A DNA stretch of 64,000 nt from Algoriphagus sp. (lineage in GTDB: Bacteria; Bacteroidota; Bacteroidia; Cytophagales; Cyclobacteriaceae). Below, piece by piece: positions 32,891-42,554 of this stretch (the first letter of the stretch is position 1; each line of letters starts with the position of its first letter). Position numbers and translations under genes: made by a program. The notes beneath the pieces are model-generated. The model made no database searches, had not been told where the DNA came from, and was given only the letters and a program-made list of their open reading frames with translations. Location: NCBI GenBank assembly GCA_029945945.1, contig JAQSDM010000007.1, positions 124,001 to 188,000 on the forward strand, given 5' to 3'.

Positions 32891-34288
32891 TTAACCCAGA
32901 ACAAGGATTCCACCCGGATTGAGGCTATAATTGAAGAGAGAAATGAGTTTCTTCTGCAATTCAGGTTCCATGTAGATGAGCATATTTCGACAAGTCAAAA
33001 TATCCAGCTTGGTGAATGGAGGATCTTTAATAATGTTTTGAGGTGCAAAAACAACCATTTCCCGAATACCATTACTAATCCGGTATCCATTTACTTCCTT
33101 GGTAAAAAATCGATCGAGCCGTTCCGCCGATACCTCGGCACTTATATTTTCGGCATAGATTCCGGCCCTCGCTTTTTCTACAGAATCTTTGTCTAAGTCG
33201 GTGGCAAATATTTGAAGTGTAAGTCCTTTTTGATTTTGCAATTTTTCAACTACTTCTTTGAAAACCATCGCAAGAGAATATGCTTCTTCTCCAGATGAGC
33301 AAGCGGTCACCCAAGCCCTGAAAATATGTCGATTAGGTACATCTTTGATCATTTCTGGGATAATGCTATTCCTGAGCTTTTCCCATACCTCCGGGTCTCT
33401 GAAAAAGCTGGTAACCCCAATCAGTAACTCCTTGAAAAGTATTTCAACTTCAGCTGGATTTTCTTGCAAAAACCGCACATAGGAACTTATTTTTTCAATT
33501 TTATGGATTCCTTTTCTTCGTTCTATTCTGCGAAACAAGGTGTTCTTTTTGTAAAGCGAAAAGTCATGGCCGGAATGCTCCCGAAGTAAAATGATGATTT
33601 TATCCAGGTGACTTTTACTTTTTTCATCAATTGATTCAGTCGACTCTGCTGTTGGCACCAGTTTTAGCAGTGCCAGTAACTTAACCGGTAACTCATTGGC
33701 CGGAGCTATTACATCCGCGATCACGGCATTTATTGCATTGCTCGGCATTGCATCAAATTTGGCCGATTTGGGATCCTGGACCATCACAATTCCATTTTTC
33801 TCTTTGATCGCTTTTATACCCTGGCTCCCATCACTTCCCATTCCTGAAAGAATCACCGCGACACTATTTTGGCTTCGGTCATTGGCCAGAGATTTTAAGA
33901 AAAAGTCTATCGGCAGTCGAAGTCCACGGGATTCGACCGGGGTAAACAAATGAAGTTTTCCGTTTAGGACCGAAAGACTTTTATTTGGGGGAATGACATA
34001 GATAGAATTGTGCTCCACAATGTGCCCGTCAGTTGCCTGCTGAACATGCATGTCGGTAACACGCTGTAATAGCTCCGGCAAAATCCCAACATGGGTCGGG
34101 TCAAGGTGTTGAATGACGACAAAAGCCATCCCTGAATCTGCAGGCATATTGCTAAAAAACTGCTCAAGAGCCTCTAATCCACCTGCTGAAGCACCTATTC
34201 CTACGATAGGAAATTTGGCAGAGGAAGATTCTTTCTTTTCAGTTGGATTCTGTATTTCAATCTTCTTCTGATTATTATTCTTCTCCAT
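32891..34288 (-). CDS. N-terminal CheB-CheR part of the split protein
   Basis: The protein is 465 residues from the ATG at 34288. The CheB methylesterase domain has the catalytic Ser in GIGASAGGLEAL, His in VIQHLDPTH and Asp in GMGSDGSQG. The CheR methyltransferase domain has LFRRIERRKGI, the SAM-binding AWVTACSSGEEAYS and ILTCRNMLIYM. It stops at TAA 32891 just before the end of the CheR domain (NPGGILVLG), so the truncated protein keeps most catalytic residues. Fused CheB-CheR proteins of this type are usually linked to histidine kinases, not to flagella, and no chemotaxis genes are near. Confidence 0.8.
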   Translation of the reverse strand: MEKNNNQKKIEIQNPTEKKESSSAKFPIVGIGASAGGLEALEQFFSNMPADSGMAFVVIQHLDPTHVGILPELLQRVTDMHVQQATDGHIVEHNSIYVIPPNKSLSVLNGKLHLFTPVESRGLRLPIDFFLKSLANDRSQNSVAVILSGMGSDGSQGIKAIKEKNGIVMVQDPKSAKFDAMPSNAINAVIADVIAPANELPVKLLALLKLVPTAESTESIDEKSKSHLDKIIILLREHSGHDFSLYKKNTLFRRIERRKGIHKIEKISSYVRFLQENPAEVEILFKELLIGVTSFFRDPEVWEKLRNSIIPEMIKDVPNRHIFRAWVTACSSGEEAYSLAMVFKEVVEKLQNQKGLTLQIFATDLDKDSVEKARAGIYAENISAEVSAERLDRFFTKEVNGYRISNGIREMVVFAPQNIIKDPPFTKLDILTCRNMLIYMEPELQKKLISLFNYSLNPGGILVLG

Positions 34289-34600
34289 TTGCCGTCTTTT
34301 TTGCACCAATTCAGTGATGTTATGAAGGTAGACTATTATCTACCCAAATGACTATTTATAAAAAAGCTTTATAAAGAAAAAGCCCTCAATCATTAAAAAT
34401 TGAAGGATTTGCAATGAATTATTGGAGTTTAAGGGCTTTAATCCTCGCGAATAAACAGTTTACCCCCAAAGCTTTATCGCATTTTCAGTATCAATCAGGT
34501 TTCTGGCAATTAGACTGAGTCTTGATTGACCGAATGAATCTATTAAAAAGTCTCTTAATATATTTCAAATAAGAGGTTCAATTTGAAAATTCCAGAAAGA
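34289..34600. other. Intergenic region with an AT-rich inverted repeat
   Basis: No gene is seen in this stretch of 312 bp. AAAGCCCT near 34379 and AGGGCTTTA near 34431 can pair over a 50-nt loop, which might act as the terminator of the gene ending at 34601. The rest shows nothing. Confidence 0.35.
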
Positions 34601-34960
34601 TTATTTACGGAAATCTTTTTTAAGGGAAGCGGCTAACTTCTCCAAATCTTCATCCATACAAAGAGGCATGAAATCGATCCTATATTTTTCAAATTTCTCC
34701 CTTCTAAGTTGTAAAATCCTGTTTCTCTTAATCAGTGTCTTTGCATGAAAAAGCTTGATTAGAGCTCCTTTTTTCTTAGCGTTTGGCCTTACTTTTTTTC
34801 GGATCAACGGAAAATCCACCAGAGAGCTTTCGTTATTTTTCAGAGTTTTAGGGACATTGTCTTCCAACACCTTTTCTTTTCCAGAAAGATCCTGAGAAGG
34901 CACTTTTGAAAAAGCTAAGTGATTGTCGCTCTTGATGCCTGTTACTCTGATTCTGCCCAT
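34601..34960 (-). CDS. Small basic protein, unknown
   Basis: The protein is 119 residues from the ATG at 34960. It is rich in Lys and Arg, with two basic clusters (RKKVRPNAKKKGALIK and LIKRNRILQLRREKFEK) and a C-terminal helical tail. It has no signal peptide or membrane helix. It may bind nucleic acid, but no family is recognised. The ATG lies 33 bp after a perfect 38-bp palindrome of the ACCC-N6-GGG type, also found before the genes at 35431 and 63314. Confidence 0.55.
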   Translation of the reverse strand: MGRIRVTGIKSDNHLAFSKVPSQDLSGKEKVLEDNVPKTLKNNESSLVDFPLIRKKVRPNAKKKGALIKLFHAKTLIKRNRILQLRREKFEKYRIDFMPLCMDEDLEKLAASLKKDFRK

Positions 34961-34993
34961 GGTCCGAAGTTTATCAAAGCTAAGAATCAAAAG

Positions 34994-35031
34994 AGTCCCA
35001 AAAATACCCTGTACAGGGTATTTTTGGGACT
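34994..35031. promoter_or_regulatory. Perfect 38-bp palindrome, ACCC-N6-GGGT class
   Basis: AGTCCCAAAAATACCCTGT and ACAGGGTATTTTTGGGACT are exact reverse complements with no spacer. The core AAAATACCC-N6-GGGTATTTT recurs in shorter or imperfect form at 35711-35728 and 63236-63267, each 30-60 bp before a start codon. It could be a regulator-binding site. Confidence 0.6.
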
Positions 35032-35211
35032 TAAATTAAGATCCTGATTTGATCCTTTTGGCCAATACAGTCGATGGGGTTTAGCTTGGGTATTTTCCAG
35101 GTAGCTCCTTGTCAAATTCATGATTTTGATAGGAAGGCGGGAGATATATTTTTCCTGATAGATCTAAAAATTAGCTTAGTCATTTGAAACCAAATGCGAT
35201 CTGAAATCAAG

Positions 35212-35285
35212 TCGGGGTGACAGGATTTGAACCTGCGACCACACGCCCCCCAGACGTGTACGCTACCGGACTGCGCCACACCCCG
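35212..35285 (-). tRNA. tRNA-Pro (anticodon GGG)
   Basis: On the minus strand the acceptor CGGGGTG pairs with CACCCCG. The D arm is GGCGCAGTCCGGTAGC and the anticodon stem CACGT/GCGTG encloses loop CTGGGGG. The T arm contains GGTTCAAATCC. The CCA tail is not encoded. It has the usual 74-nt length. Confidence 0.95.
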
Positions 35286-35430
35286 ATTTCACGACGAAAA
35301 TAAAAAAATCAATTTCAAATTTCAATCGCTTATCAGGAGGATTTCTCTCTCACGATTTCAGAAATTGAATGATAGGCTGATCAGGATTTGGATCAACTTT
35401 AAATTCCGAAAACTTAATTTACAGGCAGGA

Positions 35431-35655
35431 CTAGCTAATGTTTTTGATGATAGCCTGAAAATTTGAAGCGCAGCAGGTTGGACAGAGGCAAACCTCAGAT
35501 TTCGAATCCTCGGCTTTTCTCATCGCTTCTTTCCCATTGTTAAATGGTCCAAGGTAATCCCGATCAAGTGCGCTAGGCAATGAGTCACACTCTCTGTCGT
35601 GAATTTCGAATTTGCCTTCTGAGTTTGGCTTCGAGTTAAGATAAAAGAATTTCAT
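35431..35655 (-). CDS. Small Cys-rich protein, probable metal-binding family
   Basis: The protein is 74 residues from the ATG at 35655. It starts with MKFFYLNSKPNSEGKFEIHD and has Cys and His in EIHDRECDSLP. A central YLGPFNNGKEAMRKAE is followed by a cysteine cluster CLCPTCC. From memory this matches a family of small Bacteroidota proteins with the pattern H-x3-C ... YLG.F ... C-x2-C, likely zinc-binding and of unknown function. A palindrome of the ACCC-N6-GGG class lies 56 bp upstream. Confidence 0.7.
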   Translation of the reverse strand: MKFFYLNSKPNSEGKFEIHDRECDSLPSALDRDYLGPFNNGKEAMRKAEDSKSEVCLCPTCCASNFQAIIKNIS

Positions 35656-35710
35656 TTGTCGTTTGGTCAAAATGTAGAACCAAAAATACACTTCCTAAAA
35701 CTTCGATAAC

Positions 35711-35728
35711 ATACCCTATATCGGGTAT
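35711..35728. promoter_or_regulatory. Palindrome of the ACCC-N6-GGGT class
   Basis: ATACCC, six bases, GGGTAT, followed by TTTTTA, between the small Cys-rich gene (start 35655) and the DUF4174 gene (stop 35768). Confidence 0.5.
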
Positions 35729-35767
35729 TTTTAAGCAGTTTCTTGTTACTTATTCAGAGAATTGTCC

Positions 35768-36178
35768 TTATTCCTCTCCTTTGACCCGTTCGGATTGCCT
35801 CATCGGCATAGCATCTATAATTATAAAAATCTGGTCTGAATTTGGAAAAGTGGTTCCTGAATTTTTCACTCCGCCGTCGAGACCCACCAATGCCCATATC
35901 ACTGGTTGACTACCTTTTTTGGGAATGAGTTTTAAAAAATCAGCTGTTTTAAGTTCTCCTTTAAAGTTAGATTCGATTAAAGCTCCGTTATTAAAATGCA
36001 TAACAAGGAGTTTCCTTTCTGAAAGATCTTTTTGAAGCTCATTTGTAAACCATGCTGAGCAATCGCCTTCACCATCAATCAGAATAATTCTGTTTTTCCA
36101 GACAAAATACTCCGGAGTTGATGGGACGCCGGTAAAAGGGGTTTGTATCAAAATCAATAAAGTAAAAATCCAGAACAT
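35768..36178 (-). CDS. DUF4174-domain protein
   Basis: The protein has 136 residues. A short hydrophobic N-terminus (MFWIFTLLILIQTPFTG) suggests export. The DUF4174 core has KNRIILIDGEGD, FNNGALIESNFKG and WALVGLDGGVKN, and the C-terminal IDAMPMRQSE is characteristic of the family. The fold resembles thioredoxin without its cysteines, and the function is unknown. It appears to stand alone. Confidence 0.85.
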   Translation of the reverse strand: MFWIFTLLILIQTPFTGVPSTPEYFVWKNRIILIDGEGDCSAWFTNELQKDLSERKLLVMHFNNGALIESNFKGELKTADFLKLIPKKGSQPVIWALVGLDGGVKNSGTTFPNSDQIFIIIDAMPMRQSERVKGEE

Positions 36179-36216
36179 ATTTACTTAACTAGCCTCCGGC
36201 CAAGGAGTTTAGCATT

Positions 36217-36510
36217 TTAAAGATTCTCTTTAAAAAATCTGTTAAATAATACCTCCCACTCCTCATCCAGACTCAAATCTGGTCGCTTCTCTCCTGCCTT
36301 TCCATACCAATAATCTGCATTCCAGCTATCGCCTTCTTTTCTATGTAAATAAGCATGAACTCGGGAAGCGGATTTGGAACTTAAATGATCAACCTGATCG
36401 TGGGCAAGTTTCCAATCTCCTTTTGCGTCGTACCAAAGGGCTTTGAGCTCAGGACTGAGGTCTTTTTCCGAGTCAGCCTTGCTTAGAAACACTTCTTTTG
36501 ATTTGCTCAT
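36217..36510 (-). CDS. Small soluble protein, unknown
   Basis: The protein is 97 residues from the ATG at 36510; an upstream in-frame ATG at 36540 would add ten residues of low quality. It is predicted helical, with LSPELKALWYDAKGDWKLAHD, a Trp-rich WNADYWYGKAGEKRP motif and an acidic C-terminus. Similar proteins are seen as hypotheticals in Bacteroidota. It has no signal peptide. It is transcribed in the same direction as the amidase gene upstream, with 70 bp between. Confidence 0.65.
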   Translation of the reverse strand: MSKSKEVFLSKADSEKDLSPELKALWYDAKGDWKLAHDQVDHLSSKSASRVHAYLHRKEGDSWNADYWYGKAGEKRPDLSLDEEWEVLFNRFFKENL

Positions 36511-36583
36511 AGTTACTTTCCTTGAGGAAGTAAAAGTCATTTATTTAATTTTTTTATGCTTTTCGGAATCCCCTATCTCAATC

Positions 36584-38239
36584 CTATTTCACTTCCTTTG
36601 GCACATTTCCATGGTATGAAAATTTCTTTTGATAAGCTTCAGCCAAAGCTATAAGCTTACTTTCATCAAAATAATTTCCCACCAGCGTGATGCTTGTTGG
36701 CCTTCCTTTATCATCAAATCCATTTGGCAAACTCAAAGCCGGATGCCCGGTCAGGTTGGTGATCAGCATTTGCTGTCCCCCAAAAGTCGGAGAAATGATG
36801 ACATCGTACTCTTGAATCAAATCCTGCATTTCTTCAATCAACAATCTTCTGTGCCTATTGGCCTGAAGGTACTCCACCGCAGGAATAAACCTCGACTGTC
36901 TCAGTGAGTTGGCGCGGGAATCTTTATGGTGCTCCTCCATCAGGCTGTCTCTGCCAGACAAAAGCAATTCGTCAAAAAATGCTCCTGATTCAGCTCTGAG
37001 AATAATATCAAACACTTTAAATGGATATCCATCCGGCATGTCCACTTTTTCAGGATCAATGCCGATTTTCCTGAATTCGGCCAAAGTCCGCTCATTATGA
37101 ACTCTGTTTGCAGTAGTATCAGAATCAAATTGACTGAAAAAGTAGCCTACTTTCAAGTCTTTCAGATTTACGGCATCCTGATAATCAAATGCTGCATCCT
37201 GTACGGATCGGTCAGCCTTGTCTTGTCCCCGGATATAATCATAGACTATTGCACAATCAGTTGCATTACGACAAATAGGCCCAACCTTATCCATACTCCA
37301 GGATAGCGTCATAAAACCTGATCGACTTACTGCACCAAAAGTAGGTCTGAGTCCGGTCACTCCGCAGCGGGTTGAGGGAGAAATGATGGACCCAAGTGTT
37401 TCGGTTCCGATGGAAAAAGCAACTAATCCTGCTGAAGTTGCCGAAGCAGAACCTGCAGATGAACCGTTAGCTCCCTGAGTCAGGTCCCAGGGATTTTTGG
37501 TTTTTCCACCAAACCAGACATCGCCTCTTGCCAGACTTCCTGAAACCATTTTCCCAATGAGCACAGCACCTGCCTCTTCTAGTCTTTTGGCAACCGTTGC
37601 AGTTTCGTCTATTACCTGATCTTTGTAAGGAGCCGCTCCCCAAGTGGTTGGATAACCCTGAACTGCAGCCAAGTCCTTTATTCCGTAAGGAAGCCCATGA
37701 AGTGGCCCTTTGTAATTTCCGCTTGCGATTTCGGCATCAGCCCTACGTGCCTGCTTCAAAGCCAACTCTTCGGTGACAGTGATGAAAGCCTGAAGCATCG
37801 GATCATATTTCTTGATTCTTTCCAGGTATAGCTCCGTCAATTCCACCGAAGTTATCTGCCTTGATTTGATCAAACCTGCCAATTCCATGATTGACAGGAA
37901 GGCGATAGATTCTTTTTCCTTTGGAAGTTTTACATTTTCATCAACTTCCCATTGATTCAATCCTTTTGAGGGATTAATCAGAAGATCCATGGGATAAGGA
38001 TCAAAAGACATGGCAGGTACGATTTCGTTCCCCAAAGGAAATGTGCGCATGGAATCATACCCTTTTCGATTGTCTTCCAGATAGGATAAAAGGGTATCTA
38101 TTTCTGCATCCCCGAAACTCAGATTCATGATTTTTTGAGCCGACTTTACATCGGTTGAATTGATGGATTCAAAATTCTGTGAGATGATAAAGCCAGAAAA
38201 TACCCCTGCCAGGAAGAGGAGCCATAGCCGTTTTTTCAT
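36584..38239 (-). CDS. Secreted amidase-signature enzyme
   Basis: From the ATG at 38239 the protein has 551 residues with a signal anchor (MKKRLWLLFLAGVFSGFII). The amidase signature triad Ser-cisSer-Lys is visible as the Lys in GLPYGIKDLA and the serines in QGANGSSAGSASA and SIGTETLGSI. These enzymes hydrolyse amide bonds of small molecules or peptides. The N-terminal 100 residues contain a spacer with FPLGNEIVPAMSFDP before the amidase fold. It is not a GatA, since gatB/gatC are absent and the protein is exported. Confidence 0.9.
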   Translation of the reverse strand: MKKRLWLLFLAGVFSGFIISQNFESINSTDVKSAQKIMNLSFGDAEIDTLLSYLEDNRKGYDSMRTFPLGNEIVPAMSFDPYPMDLLINPSKGLNQWEVDENVKLPKEKESIAFLSIMELAGLIKSRQITSVELTELYLERIKKYDPMLQAFITVTEELALKQARRADAEIASGNYKGPLHGLPYGIKDLAAVQGYPTTWGAAPYKDQVIDETATVAKRLEEAGAVLIGKMVSGSLARGDVWFGGKTKNPWDLTQGANGSSAGSASATSAGLVAFSIGTETLGSIISPSTRCGVTGLRPTFGAVSRSGFMTLSWSMDKVGPICRNATDCAIVYDYIRGQDKADRSVQDAAFDYQDAVNLKDLKVGYFFSQFDSDTTANRVHNERTLAEFRKIGIDPEKVDMPDGYPFKVFDIILRAESGAFFDELLLSGRDSLMEEHHKDSRANSLRQSRFIPAVEYLQANRHRRLLIEEMQDLIQEYDVIISPTFGGQQMLITNLTGHPALSLPNGFDDKGRPTSITLVGNYFDESKLIALAEAYQKKFSYHGNVPKEVK

Positions 38240-38443
38240 TTTTGAGCGATTAACAGGAAAGTTGATTTTGATCAAATTTGAATCGGGTAATCCGGGAAAC
38301 AAATATGAATTTCAATCTAAGCTTTCCTATTCCTCAAAACCAATTTTTTTATTTGGGCTGTTTCAAAAAGATCTGTTTGAAATAATTACCCTAGTTTGCG
38401 CAAAGGGGAGTTTCTTAAAATGGTGTTAAAAACCTCCCTCGAC

Positions 38444-39058
38444 TCAGGCATGGACAAGATATTCGAGTTGGTAAATCATACTTTCGAGTTTTGCGAGATT
38501 GATTTGCTTTTGAGGTTCCAACTGCGTTTGAGCGAAATCAGTGTGATAGCGATGGTTGCTGACGAATTCTCTGGAAAGCTTCAAAAAAGGTAATAACTCA
38601 ACCACCTTTCCGCTGATTTTTTCTCGCTCTTTCTTTAACAGAAGGGTTTGATCAAACCAATCATCCTTACTGAGATGGTACAAGTCCGAGTCACAAAGGA
38701 TTGATTCAAATAAATCTTTGGGTTGCTGGGGAATCTTGGTTGCGAGGATGGCGGATTGGATTCTCTCTATTCTGACAGGATCAATCCCGAACTGACCCAA
38801 AAATTCACCTGCCATTTCGGCTCCTTGGGCTTCATGCTCTACAGGATTACCATCCCAATAGCCAATATCATGGAGCCAACCTGCCAGAAACAAGTCTATT
38901 TGATCCCTTTTCGGAAGTTGATAATGATTTGCAAGCTCCCCTACCCGCTTGACAATAGAAACCGTGTGATCCAGATTGTGATAACAAATCTCAGGCTTCA
39001 ATTCAGTAGCAAACAACTTTCGTATCCAGATTTCAAAATTTTCAAGTTGAATTTCCAT
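38444..39058 (-). CDS. HD-domain phosphohydrolase
   Basis: The protein has 204 residues. The HD metal-binding residues are in CYHNLDHTVSIV, LAGWLHDIGYWDG and the later LCDSDLYHL. Such proteins hydrolyse nucleotide phosphates or related compounds in the cytoplasm. The N-terminal 20 residues and the C-terminal coiled segment (LAKLESMIYQLEYLV) are not diagnostic. It is divergent from the SdiA-regulated-like gene, with 57 bp between start codons. Confidence 0.85.
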   Translation of the reverse strand: MEIQLENFEIWIRKLFATELKPEICYHNLDHTVSIVKRVGELANHYQLPKRDQIDLFLAGWLHDIGYWDGNPVEHEAQGAEMAGEFLGQFGIDPVRIERIQSAILATKIPQQPKDLFESILCDSDLYHLSKDDWFDQTLLLKKEREKISGKVVELLPFLKLSREFVSNHRYHTDFAQTQLEPQKQINLAKLESMIYQLEYLVHA

Positions 39059-39115
39059 CTCTAACAGCTTATTTTGAGAAGTTTAAAAATGGAATATAGT
39101 TTTCGTTTGAATAGT

Positions 39116-39967
39116 ATGCAAATATCTAAGTTATTCGTTTGCGGTTTTTTGATTTTGTCCCAGTGTGCTCAAAAAAAATCTAATGATATGTCGGAAAAAT
39201 TTCTGGATTCTTATTCAATGGGTGAAATGATATCCGTCTCACTACCCCAAGAATTGAAAGAAATTTCGGGCTTGGAATGGGTCGGTAAAGATCAATTATG
39301 GGCTGTAGAGGATGAATCGGCAGAGATATTTCGAATAAATCCCCAGACAGGTGATATTATCCAAAAGATGAAATTTGGGAAGAAAGCTGACTTCGAGGAC
39401 TTGGTTGTAATCGATGGGACTGCCTGGATATTACAAAGTAATGGTGATATCTATAAGGTCACAGATCCTTTTGGCACCACCAGTGAAACCACTCAATTTG
39501 AATTTCCCAGCATCGGAAAAAGAGACATGGAAACCTTGTTAGCTTCAGAAAACAAAAAGGCTCTCTGGATATTTTGTAAGGATTGCGAAATTGACAAAGG
39601 ATCAGAAGGAGCCTCAGCTTTCAAATTTGACCTTGAAACTCTGCAATTCGATATCACTCCCTTTCATAAGCTGGAAAGCAAAGACCTCAAACCACTTCTT
39701 CAAAATCAAAATTCAAAATCACTGAAAATACAGCCTTCAGCAGCGGCATTTCATCCGATAGAAAAAAAGATTTATGTGATTTCCTCCTCCGGAAACTGGT
39801 TATCAATCATGGGTGCGGATTTGAATCCTCTGGAAGTGCATAGGCTGGATCCTATACTTTTCAAGCAACCGGAAGGGATTACTTTTGATCCTGCCGGAAA
39901 CCTATACATTTCCAATGAAGCTGCGGGCGGTCAACCCAATCTGCTAATCTTCCCTTATAAACCTTGA
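39116..39967 (+). CDS. SdiA-regulated-like beta-propeller lipoprotein
   Basis: The protein is 283 residues from the ATG at 39116. It has a lipoprotein signal (MQISKLFVCGFLILSQC) with an LSQC lipobox. The mature part shows propeller-type repeats: LKEISGLEWVGKDQLWAV, KADFEDLVVIDGTAWIL and PEGITFDPAGNLYISNE, matching the SdiA-regulated family. Two earlier in-frame starts (39074 TTG, 39089 ATG) would bury the signal sequence. It probably sits at the cell envelope with a scaffolding or binding role. Confidence 0.8.
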   Translation: MQISKLFVCGFLILSQCAQKKSNDMSEKFLDSYSMGEMISVSLPQELKEISGLEWVGKDQLWAVEDESAEIFRINPQTGDIIQKMKFGKKADFEDLVVIDGTAWILQSNGDIYKVTDPFGTTSETTQFEFPSIGKRDMETLLASENKKALWIFCKDCEIDKGSEGASAFKFDLETLQFDITPFHKLESKDLKPLLQNQNSKSLKIQPSAAAFHPIEKKIYVISSSGNWLSIMGADLNPLEVHRLDPILFKQPEGITFDPAGNLYISNEAAGGQPNLLIFPYKP

Positions 39968-40273
39968 GGAGTAAGATCGATTCCTTGATCCCCGACCTAT
40001 TAATTTGATTTGGATCTCCGGACCTGAATTATTCCTTATAAATTCTCCCTTTCCTGGACTCAGCCGCTGAAAGGGAAAAATTACATTTTGGAAAAATTCA
40101 ACCCCCTTTTGCTTCAAATCCCGATTTAAATGGGCGAATAATTGAAAAATTTTTAATAAAACCTCTGAGATCACCCAAAAATCCGATTTTTTCTACGGGT
40201 TGGCAGGATCGGGAGAAATTATATCTTTGCGCAATTATTTATTTCAAACGAATACAACGGTATTTAATACTCT
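39968..40273. other. Intergenic region before the pyrophosphatase gene
   Basis: No gene is seen in this stretch of 306 bp. It holds the promoter at 40200-40229. Confidence 0.5.
40200..40229 (+). promoter_or_regulatory. Promoter of the pyrophosphatase gene
   Basis: TTG at 40200-40202, a 19-bp spacer and TATCTTTG at 40222-40229 match the Bacteroidota TTG/TAnnTTTG consensus, 45 bp before the start codon. Confidence 0.65.
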
Positions 40274-42490
40274 ATGGAACAAGCATTGATTTACATGGTT
40301 CCCGCACTGGGAGTTGTCGGCCTGATTGTAATGGCTATCAAATCTGCCTGGGTTGTCAAGCAAGACACAGGCGATGAAAACATGATGCAACTCGCCGGCT
40401 ATATTGCCGACGGAGCCATGGCATTTTTAAGAGCAGAATGGAAAGTTCTTTCCTATTTCGCAGTGATAGCGGCTATTGTACTAGCTTGGTCCGGAACTCT
40501 GGTAGAAACATCGGATCCAACTATTGCAATTTCTTTTCTTATTGGCGCATTTCTCTCTGCTTTCGCAGGATATATAGGAATGAAAATCGCTACCAAAGCA
40601 AACGTAAGAACTACTCAGGCTGCACGAACCAGCTTAAAGCATGCACTCAAGGTGTCTTTCACAGGCGGATCCGTCATGGGACTTGGAGTGGCAGGATTAG
40701 CAGTTTTGGGTCTTGGATCCTTATTCATCATCTTATATCAGATATTTGTAGTGAGTGTTGGCGCCGGAGTGAATGGCGTTGAAATGGAAAAAGCATTGGA
40801 AGTATTGGCAGGTTTCTCTCTTGGAGCTGAGTCAATCGCACTTTTTGCCCGAGTAGGCGGTGGTATTTATACCAAAGCTGCTGACGTCGGAGCTGACCTG
40901 GTAGGTAAAGTAGAAGCAGGAATTCCTGAGGATGATGTAAGAAACCCTGCAACTATTGCTGATAACGTGGGAGATAACGTAGGTGACGTTGCCGGTATGG
41001 GCGCCGATTTGTTCGGTTCGTATGTTGCGACAATCCTTGCAACCATGGTTTTGGGCCGTGAGATTGTATCAGTTGATGCATTTGGCGGTATCGCTCCGAT
41101 CTTGCTTCCAATGGTATTGGCAGGTTTGGGAATCGTGTTCTCTATTATGGGAATGGCTTTCGTTACAATTAAGGATGACAAAGGAGATGTTCAGAAAGCT
41201 TTGAACATGGGCAACTGGTCATCCATCCTTTTCACAGGTATTGCTTCTTTCTTCGTCGTGCAATACATGCTTCCTGAGACTCTTATGATCAGAGGCTATG
41301 AATTCACCAACATGGATGTATTCTATGCAATCGTATTGGGTCTGGTAGTTGGAACCTTGATGTCTATCATCACTGAATATTACACAGCAATGGGCAAGCG
41401 CCCGGTTTTATCTATCATCAAGCAGTCGGGAACTGGTCACGCTACCAACATCATCGGTGGTCTGGCTGTCGGAATGGAATCTACAGTTCTTCCTATCCTG
41501 GTTTTGGCAGGTGGAATTTACGGAGCTTACGAGTTTGCAGGACTTTACGGAGTAGCAATTGCTGCAGCCGGAATGATGGCTACTACTGCTATGCAGTTGG
41601 CAATCGATGCTTTCGGTCCTATCGCGGATAACGCGGGTGGTATTGCTGAGATGAGTCAGCTACCTGAAGAAGTTCGTGGAAGAACTGATATTCTGGATGC
41701 CGTTGGTAATACGACTGCTGCAACCGGAAAAGGTTTTGCGATCGCTTCTGCAGCTTTGACTTCCCTGGCATTGTTTGCGGCATTCGTAGGAATCGCAGGA
41801 ATTGATGCAATTGATATTTACAAGGCGGATGTACTGGCCGGACTTTTTGTTGGCGGCATGATTCCTTTTATATTCTCCTCACTTTGTATCGCGGCTGTAG
41901 GTCGTGCTGCAATGGACATGGTGAATGAAGTAAGACGTCAGTTCAGAGAGATTCCGGGTATCATGGAATACAAGGCTAAGCCTGAGTATGAAAAATGCGT
42001 AGAGATCTCTACCAAAGCTTCAATTCGTGAAATGATTGCTCCTGGAGCAATCGCACTTCTTTCTCCAATCATCGTTGGTTTCGCCTTCGGTCCGGAAGTA
42101 TTGGGCGGTATGCTTGCCGGTGTTACCGTTTCAGGTGTGTTGATGGGTATTTTCCAGTCAAACGCCGGTGGCGCTTGGGATAACGCAAAGAAGTCTTTCG
42201 AAAAAGGTGTTGAAATCGACGGTCAGATGTACTATAAGAAATCAGAACCACACAAAGCTTCTGTTACTGGTGATACCGTTGGTGATCCTTTCAAAGATAC
42301 TTCAGGTCCTTCCATGAACATCCTGATCAAATTGATGTCTATCGTGGCTTTAGTCATCGCGCCTCATATCAGTGAAGGAACGCATAGCGGTCCGGTTGCA
42401 ATCGGTGAAAAAATCGAGATAAAAAAAGAAATCAAAATGGTGGACGGAAAAGAAGTTATTACCGAGACCAAGACAATTACCAAACAATAA
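40274..42490 (+). CDS. hppA: Membrane-bound pyrophosphatase, K+-dependent type
   Basis: This is a 738-residue protein with about 16 helices. It couples pyrophosphate hydrolysis to pumping of Na+ and/or H+ across the inner membrane. The pyrophosphate-binding motif is in [17 protein letters not shown] with the acidic [17 protein letters not shown] loop, and a second site is in [11 protein letters not shown]. The motif [12 protein letters not shown] has Ala where K+-independent enzymes have Lys, so K+ dependence is predicted. The C-terminus is a charged tail ([16 protein letters not shown]). The promoter and terminator show a single-gene unit. Confidence 0.95.
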   Translation: MEQALIYMVPALGVVGLIVMAIKSAWVVKQDTGDENMMQLAGYIADGAMAFLRAEWKVLSYFAVIAAIVLAWSGTLVETSDPTIAISFLIGAFLSAFAGYIGMKIATKANVRTTQAARTSLKHALKVSFTGGSVMGLGVAGLAVLGLGSLFIILYQIFVVSVGAGVNGVEMEKALEVLAGFSLGAESIALFARVGGGIYTKAADVGADLVGKVEAGIPEDDVRNPATIADNVGDNVGDVAGMGADLFGSYVATILATMVLGREIVSVDAFGGIAPILLPMVLAGLGIVFSIMGMAFVTIKDDKGDVQKALNMGNWSSILFTGIASFFVVQYMLPETLMIRGYEFTNMDVFYAIVLGLVVGTLMSIITEYYTAMGKRPVLSIIKQSGTGHATNIIGGLAVGMESTVLPILVLAGGIYGAYEFAGLYGVAIAAAGMMATTAMQLAIDAFGPIADNAGGIAEMSQLPEEVRGRTDILDAVGNTTAATGKGFAIASAALTSLALFAAFVGIAGIDAIDIYKADVLAGLFVGGMIPFIFSSLCIAAVGRAAMDMVNEVRRQFREIPGIMEYKAKPEYEKCVEISTKASIREMIAPGAIALLSPIIVGFAFGPEVLGGMLAGVTVSGVLMGIFQSNAGGAWDNAKKSFEKGVEIDGQMYYKKSEPHKASVTGDTVGDPFKDTSGPSMNILIKLMSIVALVIAPHISEGTHSGPVAIGEKIEIKKEIKMVDGKEVITETKTITKQ

Positions 42491-42512
42491 AAAACCACAA
42501 CCAAGTAGAAGA

Positions 42513-42548
42513 AAAGCCCTCCGAAAATCGGAGGGCTTTTCTTATTTT
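42513..42548 (+). terminator. Terminator after hppA
   Basis: AAAGCCCTCCG and CGGAGGGCTTT form an 11-bp stem with an AAAAT loop and a T-rich tail, 22 bp after the stop. Confidence 0.93.
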
Positions 42549-42554
42549 AAGGGG

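Larger units (their letters stand above)
31667..34288 (-). pseudogene. CheB-CheR-PAS signalling protein interrupted by one in-frame stop
   Basis: The family continues through NPGGILVLG-x-AESLG, where x is usually Ser or Pro. Here codon x is TAA at 32891-32893, one base from TCA (Ser). The frame is otherwise open from 34288 to 31667 and the amino acids after the stop (AESLGVSTEGFREIDTK) are those expected. It is therefore a recent nonsense mutation, a programmed readthrough or a sequence error. Confidence 0.75.

Noticed and set aside
39944..40174. Minus-strand frame between the SdiA-regulated-like gene and hppA
   Set aside because: It overlaps the end of a firm gene and has no protein features.
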